From positions 1 to 14,399 of the forward strand of contig JADKHW010000056.1 in assembly GCA_016721565.1 (NCBI GenBank): a stretch of DNA of 14,399 nt. Reading direction: 5' to 3'. The notes under the pieces are model-generated. The model ran no database searches. It had not been told where the DNA came from and saw nothing but the letters and a program-made list of their open reading frames with translations. Shown here in pieces: positions 1 through 9,131 of the stretch. Every line of letters starts with the position of its first letter. Within the stretch, counting starts at the first letter, position 1. The position numbers were made by a program, and so were the translations under genes. This DNA is from a bacterium (GTDB taxonomy: Bacteria; Electryoneota; RPQS01).

Positions 1-706
1 AATCGACAATCCGGCAATTGAGCTGATGGCACCGACGACGAGCATCAGCAAAATCGCAAACAGAAAGAGCGCTTCGGACAGTTGGGCACGCACGAGCCAG
101 CGTAGAAATTGCGGCAGAATCCAACGTGCGAGCAGATAAAGCGACAACACCCAACCTGCAACCAAGACCGCTCGTACACCGATTTCGTAGGTGGTCAGAT
201 TGCCGGAAGCCAGAATGCTGACGATCATCATCATCGGCACAATGGCGAGATCCTGCACGACGCAAATCGTGACAACCATTCGGCCCATCGGTGTATTCAG
301 TTCACCTTTGTCGGCAATGCCTTTCAGCACGAGCGCCGATGACGATACGGTGACGACAAATCCGGCGACCAAGGACAACTCGAACGGCATTCCAAGGGAA
401 ATCATAATGCCGAAGACAAGCGCGGTCGTGCCTGTGACTTGCGCAATTGCTGCGAGATAGACTTTGAGCGGAGTGCTCTTTAGTCCTGAAATCGAGAGTT
501 CAAGCCCGACTATAAAGAGCAAGAGTACGACGCCGACCTCGGCTGGAACTCTCGACATGATCCATATTCGCCTGCACGAATCCGGTCCAGAGGGGCCGAT
601 CATTGTGCCCGTAAGCACAATCCAGCGATCGGCGGCAATCCAATCCGGCGCGACAGGAACAAGACCGGCAGCGCGCAGGCGAGATGATCGCCAGATCATA
701 GAACAT
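1..706 (-). CDS. Kef/CPA2-type cation:proton antiporter, N-terminal part, frameshifted near its start, cut by window edge
   Basis: Integral membrane antiporter of the CPA2 (Kef/Na+-H+ exchanger) family, exchanging K+ or Na+ for H+ across the inner membrane. From 540 down to 1 the minus frame is open and very hydrophobic. Family signatures appear in order: a VVLLLFIVGLELS-like helix (about 537-490), ALVLKGIADKGELNTP (about 333-289), and the membrane motif VVTICVVQDLAIVPMM just after. Only the transporter core is present; any TrkA-N/RCK domain lies beyond the left edge. The start is ATG at 704-706 (MFYDLAII), the usual Kef beginning. Between 545 and 690 the similarity (LFLSRRIGLPPIAG, GPSG, FVQANMDHVES) jumps frame at least four times, whereas 1-540 is clean. 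Sequencing error is my first explanation, a damaged gene the second. It is divergent from the aldehyde dehydrogenase gene. Confidence 0.85.
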
Positions 707-1020
707 CGGGATTTCGTGACCTCATGGGGATACTGGCTAATATGTGGCAAGAGTCCAAGTAATCATGTCCAGTTGATTGTAAACATGCGATTCCGAGGAA
801 ACTACGCCGACAGCACCTGCATTTCTTATAAATTGGAGTCAGCATCGGAGGTAGTTCCGAGGATTCCAAGAAATAGCAAGATACTTACAATTTAGGGTTT
901 TATCACCCGAAAGCAAATACAGAATTTCTTCGCCCTAGCGCCCAACCTCACATTCAGGGAATATGTTGCCAATTGCGGTGAATCCCTATTTTGACAAAAA
1001 AACTGAATCACAAAAAACCC
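707..1020. other. Intergenic region between divergent antiporter and aldehyde dehydrogenase genes
   Basis: This 314-base gap separates two divergent genes and should hold both promoters. I see a TTGACA hexamer at 991-996 on the plus strand but no convincing -10 box at the right distance. An AGGGA...TCCCT pair flanks about 958-987 with a long loop. No coding similarity, RNA gene or clear operator was recognised. Confidence 0.5.
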
Positions 1021-2444
1021 ATGCCTCACTATCCTCTCCATGATTCGCGGCGCACGACCGGCGGGAAAGATCGAGTTGTTACCGTTTGATTTGACACCGA
1101 TTGCGACGGTCAAACGGCCGGAGCAGAGCGATTGAAGTCGCCCTCAACGCCACACGCACAATCTGTACAATGATCGGGGCGCGTGGCTGCCATTGCTGAA
1201 GCGATTGCAGATTCTGGAGAACTTGCAGAAGCTGATTCTTGACAACGCAGAATCTCTGGCACTTGAGGCGGCGCGCGAAGGTGGCAAGCCGCTTCTTGAT
1301 TCAAAAGTCGAAATTGCCAGAGCAGCGGACAGTATTCGCGTCTGTATCGAAACGATGCGCACAGACGCAGGCCGCGAGGTTCCAATGAACCTGAATGCTT
1401 CATCTTCAAATAAGCTTGCAATGACGCGCCGCGAGCCGATCGGTCCCGTGGTGGCCATCGATTGCATTTAATCATCCCGCCCAATCTGATTGCCCATCAA
1501 GTCGGCCCGGACGTTGCGCGGGTTGTCCGGTGATAGTGAAACCTGCCGATGACACTCCGTTGTCATGTTTTTCGATTTGTCGAGATGCTTCATGCGGCAG
1601 GATTACCTGAAGAGGGTGTCGAAAGCTTGCATAACCAGTCATTTGAGTGTTGCCGAGAAATTGGCACTCGGTCCGCGTGTGGCATTTCTGACGTTTGGGA
1701 GTTTCAAAGTCGGCTGGATGCTGCGCTCGAAGATTGCCCGGAACGCGCTGCGCGCTTGAACACGTGGGGCAGCTCCGTGATTGTGGCCGAAGATGCTGAT
1801 TGGCAAGCGGCAGTCGCCCCGATTGCAAAAGGCGGATTCTACCAGCGGGACAGGTGTGTGTGTCGGTGCAGCGAGTGTATGTGCACGAATCGTTTTGGCT
1901 TTGAGTTTGCTCAAAAGCTTGCGGAAGCAGGTAACAAGATGAGGATTGGTGATCCGACATTGCCGGATACGGAGGTCGGGCCGCTGATTCGCCCGCAGGA
2001 AGTCACTCGATTGAACATGTGGGTGCGCGAAGCTGTAGCAGAGGTGCCGTGCCGCTGAGTGGAGCAGAACACTAAGCGAAACGTACTATAAGACAACTGT
2101 GCTGTGGAATCCGAGCGAAAACTCGAAGTGACGACACAGGAGGATATTCGGGCCGGTGAGGTGTTTTATCTTTGCAAGGACCTCGATGAAGCAACTGCAC
2201 GGCGAACAATTCTCCGTTCGCATTTCAGGCGGCGGTTTATACCAAGAACATCGACACAGCCATGAAGTGTTACTCGAAACTGAATGCCTCGGCAGTGATG
2301 GTGAACGAGCACACGGCCTTTCGCGTGGATTGGATGCCGTTTGCAGGACTCAAGCAATCAGGTCATGGTATCGGCGGAATTCCCTGTTCGATCGGGGATA
2401 TGCAGGTTGAGAAGATGCTCGTGGTGAAGTCAATGAATCTATAA
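1021..2444 (+). CDS. NAD(P)-dependent aldehyde dehydrogenase, reconstructed across several frameshifts
   Basis: Oxidises an aldehyde to the acid with NAD(P)+; the substrate cannot be told. The span of about 475 codons fits the family. In order, in changing frames: RPAGKIELLPFD (about 1060), an N-terminal helical stretch YNDRGAWLPLLKRLQ (about 1167), REPIGPVVAI followed by AFNHPPNLIAHQVGP (about 1430-1505), the cofactor segment GCPVIVKPADDTPLSC, the general-base Glu in LEHGG (about 1755-1770), the catalytic Cys in GQVCVSVQR (Cys codon 1857-1859), KMRIGDPTLPDTEVGPLI, and the C-terminal HTAFRVDWMPFAGLKQSG ending VVKSMNL before TAA at 2442-2444. ATG 1021 (MPHYPL) joined to the next frame gives the best N-terminus; ATG 1040 is the alternative. 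No Shine-Dalgarno is visible. Nearly every break is a one-base indel within conserved protein, so the gene is probably intact in the organism. Confidence 0.88.
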
Positions 2445-2464
2445 ATCTCAAATTTCAGATCAAC

Positions 2465-2496
2465 AAAAAGCCCGCTCGAAATTGAGCGGGCTTTTT
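2465..2496. terminator. Bidirectional intrinsic terminator
   Basis: Perfect stem AAAAAGCCCGCTC / GAGCGGGCTTTTT with loop GAAATT, giving U-tracts on both strands. It lies 20 bases after the aldehyde dehydrogenase stop and 18 bases past the stop of the convergent secreted-protein gene, so it can serve both. Confidence 0.93.
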
Positions 2497-2514
2497 GATT
2501 TGCAATAAAGTCTC

Positions 2515-3857
2515 TTAAGGCAGATAGACAAGCTTGCGAGCTAAGGAAACTCCGGCGCATTCGCAGCGCAGGAAATAGACTCCGGCTGAGTGTCCGGTGG
2601 CATTCCATTCCAACTCGACGTTGCCGTTCACGCGCGTGTTGTCGAGCAAAGTGTTGACCAATCTTCCGGTTTGATCGAAGATGGAGACAGTAGCTTGGGA
2701 CTCCGTTGGAATACTAAGATTGATTCTCACCGTACTGTTGAACGGATTAGGATAGGCTTCACCAAGCGAAAACTCATTAGCCACGAGTTCATCATGTGCA
2801 GTATTGACAGCTTCGGTTGTGAAGGACCAGATTTCGCCTGTTGTTGTTCCTGTTATGTTTCCTCGCATCAACTCGCCACTATGCAGGTTCTGCTGGGTGC
2901 AAGCTGGCCGAACATAGAGGAAAGAAGGTCCTTCTGCGGGTCCTATGAACTCGAGCGGTTCAGTTGCCCCAGTAGATACCGTAGTCTTCGCAGAATTCCG
3001 CAGCAGTCCAGCTCAACTGAGTTGAAATGACGGGCACATTGCTCGCGTTATTTGCGGGTGTGGGATTTGTCGCTAAACCGGGAAGCGGTGGGGGCGCAAC
3101 GCTGTCCGAAATGCCAGACTGTTCCTGTGGTTGTGCCGATGGATTTGTCGCGTCTCGCCATTCATATGCGGTTTCATAATTCAGAGCATCCGGGATGATG
3201 ATGAAGTGGTTGTGACGGTACCAAGTGACCAGTAGGGTTCCCCGCACCGATAAATAACTCGCAACTTGTCGCGCCGTTTGCAGATTCCCAAGAAAGCTGT
3301 GCGGTTGAGAATGTCCACATATTGCCTACCATCGCCAGGAATGGGATTCGTTGTTGATCCGGCGGGCTTTCTACAACGGCCACTTTGCAGTCAAGTTGAT
3401 TGCCGTATTGGCTCCGCCCATACCTGAACCTTTGATGTGCACCAACATAGAGATGCACGGCTCCAGTACCTGCGGCGGGTGCAAGTCACTTGAGTACCCA
3501 AAGTACGATTGTTAGACGACAGATGAATACCGTTGGTCTCACCGGCTACGTTGTGCGTTGCCGTGTTGGTTCCGGCTGATATAGTACCTGCATTGGTTGA
3601 GCCTGTCCCAACACGGACTGAACCGTTGAAGTTGTTAATTGATGAGCCCGGAGGTCGCTGTGATCGTAATTGGATAAGATGAGTCAGGTACGTATTGAGT
3701 GGGAAAGCCTGTAATCTGAACCGTGCCGCCGCCTGAGACTGGCAAGACGACACAAGTTCCGGTAGCTCCGGGCGCACCGGGTACGCGATAGGTGGGCGGG
3801 CAATTTGCACCCACCAACGTAAGCGTGGCTACAATACAAAGAACAATTCGATTCCAT
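2515..3857 (-). CDS. Secreted modular protein: choice-of-anchor-V-like domain, FN3-like module(s), PNPFN sorting tail (frameshifted)
   Basis: Predicted exported protein of unknown function. The start is ATG 3855-3857, eight bases after AGGA. A one-base shift then gives the signal peptide NRIVLCIVATLTLVGA. The N-terminal domain reads GAPGATGTC, then TVQITGFPTQYVPDSSYPI, then INNFNGSVRVGTGSTNAGT and a VHLYVGAHQ strand, the same pattern as in its neighbours. An FN3-like module follows (TNPTPANNASNVPV, LSW). The C-terminal 90 residues are a type IX-like sorting domain: LGEAYPNPFNSTVRINL, VSIFDQTGRLVNTLL, GVYFLRCECAG, ending ARKLVYLP at TAA 2515-2517. The expected CxxCH-type motif is scrambled here (CVVLPVS in frame, CSSCQS one frame over). 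It is last of four similar genes, with terminators on both sides, and has about six or more indels. Confidence 0.8.
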
Positions 3858-4023
3858 GTTTTGCGTCCTGACAGATAAGATGAAATATATGAAACTGATT
3901 CGCATCAAAAGCGGATTTCCGTGCAAAAGCATAACACGGGAGGTTCAAATGCAGGCGCCATAAGGCACTATCGCTACCAATCTCTCCCAATATGACTAAA
4001 CATACATAATTAAGTGGAAAAAC

Positions 4024-4057
4024 AAAAAGTGGGGAATGCGTATGGCATTCCCACTTT
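4024..4057 (-). terminator. Intrinsic terminator after the 4082-5424 gene
   Basis: Read on the minus strand, AAAGTGGGAATGCC pairs with GCATTCCCCACTTT (one bulged base), followed by a T-rich run TTTTTGTTTTT. It lies 25 bases after the stop at 4082 and before the start of the next secreted-protein gene, so that gene should have its own promoter or depend on read-through. Confidence 0.88.
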
Positions 4058-4081
4058 AATCGATACGTGTGCAAAAATGAA

Positions 4082-5424
4082 TTACGGCAAATACACAAGT
4101 TTCTGTGACGAGGTCACCGGGCACAGGCAGCGATGAGGTAGATTCCGGCGGCATTGCCCGAAGCATTCCATTCCAGCAGCAGATGCTCACCGGCGCTGGG
4201 AGAGTGCCATTCACAAGCGTAGCCACTTCGCGGACACTGATGTCGTACACGGTGACGCTGGTCATCCCCGCCTGTGGAATAGACAAATTTACACGCACGT
4301 TGCTGTTGAACGGGTTGGGATAGGCTGACTCAGTTGCAAGCCGCGCACGACAGGGGAATCATCTGCACCGGATTCAGCTTCAGTTGTAAAGCTCCCACGT
4401 CTGTCCAACCGTTGTTCGGCGGAGTTAGTGGATCCTACTCGCCTAGAAATAGGTCGTGCCAACTTCAAACTGCGTGGCTGGACTGAATACCGTTTCCGTG
4501 GTGGTACCGAAGACAGTTCCTAACGGTTCGGTTGTTCCGGGAAACACTTCGCGTTTCAGCACCGGACGCGGGATTCCAACTCAACCCCGCACCGATGAGA
4601 ACATTCTCAGCGCCATTTGCAGGAGAAGGATTCGTACACGGATCGGGGCAGTCTGGTCGTGAAAGACCAGATCGCACCGCAAGGCTCCCGTTGTCATTAA
4701 AGGCATAGACCTGCCAATGGTATTGCGTGCCCGGCTGTAATCCCGGCAGAGGATACGTGTTTTCTGAGTCGCACTTTGCACCAAGCGGCGGCGGATCCTC
4801 AGCACCGAAAATAGACATCGTACCCGATGGCACCAAGAACAACCGACCACGGAGAGACTTGTGTTGGCGGCGACTCCTGTTGAGCCATTGCGGAACGGGA
4901 TCCGATGGCGCAGTCAGGCGGCTGCGGGATTACTGCCTCGGTTGCAGTCAGCGAGATCGTCGGTTCGGGCCGGTATTGCGGTCGCCTTGATGAGCGGCCA
5001 CATAGAGTCGAACCGTACCAGTCCCTGCCGCTTCGGTGCGCGCCAGTTAAATTACCGTTCTGACGGTCAATTCCAAGTCAATCGAATACCGTTCGTCTCT
5101 TCCGGTGACCGAATAGGGTGACCTGTATTGAATCCGGCGGTAATCCGTTTCGGCATTCACCGGAACCCTACCACGCCTGACCGGAGCCGTTAAAGTTCTT
5201 GATCGGCAAACCCGATACAGCTTCAATAGCAATCAGGTACGTCGAGTCCAGGGACATATTCAGTCGGGAAAACCTGTGATCTGCACTTGTCCTTGGTTTA
5301 CGCCGTGACAAGACGACGAACATCTGCCGAGCGAACCGGGCACCGGAGTATCCTCGGTTAGTGGGGCTTGCAAAGACATTGCAAGCGAAAACGAACAGAA
5401 ACAAAAGCCAATGTGGCGAATCAT
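4082..5424 (-). CDS. Secreted modular protein with CxxxCH motif, two FN3-like modules and PNPFN sorting tail (frameshifted)
   Basis: Predicted exported protein, paralogous to the genes at 2515 and 6845. ATG 5422-5424 is preceded by AAGGA at good distance. After an early frame change the signal peptide WLLFLFVFACNVFA appears, then GYSGA joined to PGSLGRCSSSCHG, with a CxxxCH motif that resembles an atypical c-type haem site. Then comes GQVQITGFP, a TYLIAIEA strand and GLPIKNFNGSGQA, as in choice-of-anchor-V domains. Two FN3-like modules follow: YDVYFGAEDPPPLGAK with PGTQYHWQVYAFNDNG, then TNPSPANGAENVLIGAGLSW. The tail has PNPFNSNVRVNLSIPQAG, VTVYDIS-REVATLVNG and ends SQKLVYLP at TAA 4082-4084. 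Many single-base indels are present; the two-frame reading of Cys-rich and sorting segments is clear. Haem binding is inference only. Confidence 0.8.
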
Positions 5425-5549
5425 CGCGGTGATCCTTCATGTTGCATAACACCGGATTCGATCCGTGATGCGTTTGAAAGCATCGAATCACGAACACTGG
5501 CTCTCCCATTGCCGAGACGGCGGCACCCGCTATCGAAGTTGTCAAAGAA

Positions 5550-6715
5550 TTAGGCAGATAGATCAGCTTCCTGAGTCTGCGTAATGCCTGCGCATTCACA
5601 TTTCAGGAAATACAATCCAGCACCTTGACCAGAAGCATTCACTCAAGCTGATGCTCTCACCTGCGCTCAATTTCGAGTTAATAAGCGTCGAAACTTCTTG
5701 TCCGACGATGTCGAAAATTCGGACCGTGGTTTGACTCTCTTGCGCGACGTTTAATGCAATGCGCACGGAGCTATTGAACGGATTTGGATAGGCCGCTTGC
5801 AACTCAAACGCAACCGGCATCGCAGGATCGCCGACCGCGTTTGGCGATCGCAGTTGTAAACGTCCACGTTTGTCCGGTGGTTGTACCGGCATCGTTATTC
5901 GTATTCACGCGCCACGGGTAAGTCGTGCTCGTGTTCAGATTACCAGCAGGATCAATCGTCGTTTGGGTAATTTCCCGATGGACAGAGGCTGCGCCGTGCC
6001 GAAGAACACTTCATACGACGTTGCGCCGTCAGCAGCATCCCAAGCGGAACCGTATTCACAGGCACGTTGGTCGCATTGTTCGCGGGGAACGGGCCGGTAG
6101 CTTGCGCAGGCGGAGCGACAGTTGTGAAATTCAAATCGGACCGGCGGTTTCTCCGTCGCCATTACAGCGGTGATCTTCCAGAAATACTGTGTATTCGCAG
6201 TCAGATTTGAATACGAGAACATCATGCCAGGAAGTTGTTATTGACAACTGGCGGCGGGTTGGTCGTACCGAATTGCACGATGTGGTGCGTGGCTCCCGTG
6301 TCTTCCCCAAATCCAGGAATCCCAACAGCGGCATACTGGTCGAGTTGTTGTTTGGAATTGGATTCGTCGGGGTCGAGGGCGGCGTACCGCCTGCTTCAAC
6401 GGTGACAGAACCGACCATACCGGGTGCATGGATTTCGCACTCGTAATTGAACACCCCTTCAAGCGGCGCGGCGAATGCAAAACTATACGTGAATGCCGCA
6501 GTAGTCGGATCACCGCTCCTGAATGTGGCCGGACTATGACTCGTCTCATTCACATTGTGAAATCCGCCTGCGGGCTTAACCCAACGGACGGTATCGCCCT
6601 GTTGAATCGTGATATTCGCGGGCGAAAACGAAGACCGACGAGGTTAACTGTGTGTACCGTGGCCATGCTTACGCTGGCCAGCATCAAAAACAAGCAAAAC
6701 GAACATTTTCTTCAT
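5550..6715 (-). CDS. Secreted plastocyanin-like cupredoxin protein with FN3-like modules and PNPFN sorting tail (frameshifted)
   Basis: Predicted exported blue-copper-like protein. ATG 6713-6715 follows GGAG by six bases. The signal peptide reads MKKMFVLLVF then, one base over, MLASVSMATVHTV. The cupredoxin domain follows: LVGLRFSPANITIQQGD, TVRWVKPAGGFHNVNE, FRSGDPTTAAF, and the copper loop VFNYECEIHAPGMVGSVTV. His (in FHNV), Cys, His and Met are the expected type-1 copper ligands; the loop is C-x2-H-x3-M, one residue shorter than in plastocyanin. Two FN3-like modules follow (TPTNPIPNNNSTSMP; GPFPANNATNVPVNTV with YEVFFGTAQPL). The tail has AAYPNPFNSSVRIALNV and TVRIFDIVGQEVSTLI. The end YLP before TAA at 5550-5552 needs a one-base correction and matches the ends of two sister genes. 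Copper binding is well supported by residues; the electron partner is unknown. Confidence 0.82.
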
Positions 6716-6844
6716 CGTTGTCTCCATGATAACGAGTGTACGGGTCGGGCCAGACCTTCTGTTGCTGAACATGTTGTTGTCCTAAAGGCTAAGTTCTTGG
6801 GACCACCAAAATAATAGAATCAAAACTAATCCGGCCTAATCTGC

Positions 6845-7875
6845 TTACTTAAGGTAGAGTACTTTGTAAATTACGGGTGTGTGATTAATGTTCGCGCGAA
6901 TAAAGTAAACCCCGGCAGAACCGTTTGCCCGCCAGAGAAATTCGTTTCGTCCGTGTTGTGATATGCCTGAGAATAAAGTCTCGACAAATTGGCCTCGGAC
7001 ATTATAGATATCAATTGTTAGCGGCACATTTCCGATAAGCTGCATCCGCAATGTCGTGGGCCCGTTGAACGGATTCGGAAACGGCGGTGCAAGCATGAAG
7101 TCACCGACAAACGGACCTTGGCTCCCGAAGATTCTTCAGTAGTGAAGTTCCACTCGGGGCTTGAGGTTGCCCTATCCTCGTTGACGGCTTCGACACGCCA
7201 ATAGTAGAGCGTGTTGAATACTAAATCACCCGGATCGAATGCCAGCGCAGTTTGTTGCGCGACGAGCGGCGGCTGAGAAGCGGTGCCGAAATAAACTCGA
7301 AACGAATCGGCGAACGCCACTTCATCCCAATGCAGCTCGATCGTTAGCACTCACATTAACGGCCCCGTCAAGCGAAACGGATGCGAAGGGACGTCAGGTG
7401 GATGCGGAACATCCTGCTCTGTCGCTGGCAACATGAAGTCGCTGTTGGGTCCCGCTTCTGAACCTTGATGCGCCGCCACGTACAGTCGAACTTCCCCCGT
7501 TCCGAACTGCGGCGAGCAAGTAAACTCGAGCGTATCTTGATCGAGGCTATCGAATGCACGCCATTGGGTTCATTTCTCTACAGAGTACGTTGCCGTAACT
7601 CCGTTCCCGATCATTACTCCTGCCGTTAAAGAACTCGCACCGACTCGGCACGACGCATTAAAATTCTTGATCGGCAGATCAGTTGCTGTCAACCGAATCA
7701 AGTAGGTTGAATCAGGAATGTAGGATTCGGGGAAACCTACTATGACAACTGTTCCTTCTCCTTCGCCGTGACAGGATGAAGCACAAGACGACGTCCCCGG
7801 CGCACCGGAGTTTCCCACAGTCCACGGTGCCGCCGTTAATGGCGAAATAAATAGTAGTAAAAGGAACAGTTGCAT
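6845..7875 (-). CDS. Secreted choice-of-anchor-V-like protein with CxxxCH motif, FN3-like module and PNPFN sorting tail
   Basis: Predicted exported protein, best preserved of the four. From ATG 7873-7875 the first 101 codons are one open frame: signal peptide LFLLLLFISPLTAA, then GNSGAPGTSSCASSCHGEG with a CxxxCH motif, then TVVIVGFPESYIPDSTYLI and LPIKNFNASCRVGASSLTAG, the pattern of choice-of-anchor-V domains. After frame changes between 7340 and 7570, a YVAAHQG strand and an FN3-like module are seen (SFRVYFGTASQPPL, TLYYWRVEAVNEDRATSSP, EWNFTTEE). The tail has PPFPNPFNGPTTLRM, IDIYNVRGQFVETLFSG and GVYFIRANINH, ending YKVLYLK at TAA 6845-6847. It starts 80 bases after the redoxin gene, with a repeat element between them. 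No Shine-Dalgarno is obvious, so the start could be slightly upstream after another shift. Confidence 0.83.
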
Positions 7876-7896
7876 GAGAACAACAAACCGCGATTT

Positions 7897-7945
7897 TCAA
7901 GCTACAGCGTCAGCGCAAGGTTGCCCACTTATGCAAGTGGGGCTT
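7897..7945 (-). repeat. Intergenic repeat element, copy 1
   Basis: Begins ten bases after the redoxin stop. On the minus strand it has a hairpin CCCACTT-GCAT-AAGTGGG (7924-7941) followed by CAACCTTGCGCTGACGCT and AGCTTGAA. The TTGCGCTGACGCT...GCTTGAA part matches the copies near 9571, 10987 and 12453. Here the hairpin stem has a different sequence but keeps CTT/AAG next to the loop. It may also act as a terminator for the redoxin gene. Confidence 0.7.
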
Positions 7946-7954
7946 TACGAGCGG

Positions 7955-8584
7955 TTATTTTCTAAATTTAATCGTGCAGCCGAATGCGGCGGTGACTTTG
8001 GGATCGATCTCTGAAGCTTTGCCTTCGACCAATTTCGTCATCGCATTCTGCAAGTCGTGAACTTTGACATCTTTGACTTCGGTGTTGTCATCGATGCGGC
8101 CAGTGTAAACAACCTAGCCGTCTTTATCGAGCAAGAAAGTCTCGGGCGTGCGAGCGGCACCATAAGCAGTGGCAACGGTGCCGTCTTCGTTGATCAAGTA
8201 CGGATAAGGAAGATTCTTCTCTTTGGCTTTCTTTTGCATTCCTTCAAAGCCGTCTTCGGGCTTGATCTTAGGATCGTTGGCGCTAATGGCTACGAACTTA
8301 ATACCCTTGGGTTGAAACTCGTTAGCCAGGGCAATCAATCTATCCTCATAAGCCATCGCAAACGGGCAGTGGTTACAGGTAAACACAACGAGTGTTCCAA
8401 CTTCACCAGATGCACCGGCTAAGCTCACCATTTGCTCATTTACATTCTTCAATTCAAACGACGGCGCAGAGGCCCCGATTGCCAAGGCAGCCGCGACAGT
8501 TTTCTGAGGATACAAAAAGGCACCGGCCACGATGGCGAGAGCAATTCCGGAAAGGATCAGAACATTCGAGCGCTTCATAAACAT
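7955..8584 (-). CDS. Membrane-anchored peroxiredoxin-like (PRX_like1/AhpC-TSA) thioredoxin-fold protein with an in-frame TAG
   Basis: Exported or membrane-anchored thiol redox protein. ATG 8582-8584 (MFMKRSNV) is six bases from GGAG; the upstream ATG at 8620 lies across a palindromic operator and is unlikely. Residues 7-32 form a signal or anchor helix. The redoxin domain has PSFELKNVNE, then VVFTCNHCPFA with the redox pair Cys70/Cys73, EDRLIALANEF, FVAISANDP, LPYPYLINEDGTVATAYG and RTPETFLLDKDG. Codon 157 (8114-8116) is TAG, yet the same frame continues VVYTGRIDDN to AFGCTIKFRK and TAA at 7955-7957, exactly the usual C-terminus of this family, where the TAG position is normally Lys or similar. 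One substitution (AAG to TAG) by error or mutation is the simplest reading. A CRP/FNR-like site sits just upstream. Confidence 0.9.
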
Positions 8585-8605
8585 GTATTTCTCCAGAGGG
8601 TTATC

Positions 8606-8621
8606 TGTGACTTGAGTCACA
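8606..8621. promoter_or_regulatory. CRP/FNR-family-like operator, TGTGA-N6-TCACA
   Basis: Perfect inverted repeat TGTGACT-TG-AGTCACA matching the classic CRP half-sites. It lies 21 bases upstream of the redoxin ATG. A weak promoter candidate on the minus strand (TTGACG at 8665-8670, 17 bases, TGATAC at 8642-8647) would place the palindrome just downstream of the transcription start, a position typical for repression. The regulator is not in the window. Confidence 0.6.
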
Positions 8622-8758
8622 TTCCATCAGTTGCCAAAAATGTATCAAATTGATTGCGAAAGTCCGTCAAAAACCATATTCTATGGCTCAGGGTGTCACC
8701 TTTGTCAACACTATAATTAACCACTTACAGGCGAAAGTATCAACCCACGGAGGTACCC

Positions 8759-9131
8759 ATGAACACTTTTTGTCATATCGAGCTGACCACGACAGATCTC
8801 GAAAAAGCGGCAAGCTTCTATCGAACTATGTTCGGCTGGAAGATTGACCCGATGAGCGAAGGCTATTGGATGATTACTTTGAACGGCGATGCAGACGGCG
8901 TAAGCGGTGCATTAATTCAAGTAAATTCCGTTCTCGACAGCGGTGCACAGAACTATGTGCACGTTGAAGACGTTGCTGATACTCTAACGAAAGCCAAATC
9001 ATTGGGAGCCAAAGTCATCGACGAAAAGCGTCCGCTTCCCCACGAAATGGGCTTCATCGGAATGTTCGAACTTCCCGACGGATATAAATTAGGACTCTTG
9101 CGGGCCCTTGCCCGCCGGAATCGAAAAGTGA
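8759..9131 (+). CDS. VOC/glyoxalase-like protein (frameshift near its 3' end)
   Basis: Small vicinal-oxygen-chelate fold protein of about 124 residues, substrate unknown. GGAGG at 8749-8753 lies five bases before ATG, and a TATAAT box is at 8712-8717. The fold is seen as HIELTTTDLEKAASFYRTMFGW, then a second half YVHVEDVADTLTKAKSLGAKV and MFELPDGYKLGLL. His6, His68 and Glu104 sit where VOC metal ligands usually lie. The open frame runs on into the cupin reading frame, giving a spurious 164-residue product. A single-base shift near 9105 restores LPAGIEK and TGA at 9129-9131, which overlaps the cupin GTG start. That end fits the family length; it is inferred, not seen in one frame. Confidence 0.82.

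Noticed and set aside
541..7600. Programmed ribosomal frameshifting as the cause of the many frame changes
   Set aside because: Too many sites, in unrelated genes and in both directions, without a common slippery motif.
2515..7875. A complete type IX secretion system locus
   Set aside because: Only candidate substrates with sorting tails are present; none of the Por/Gld machinery genes is in the window.
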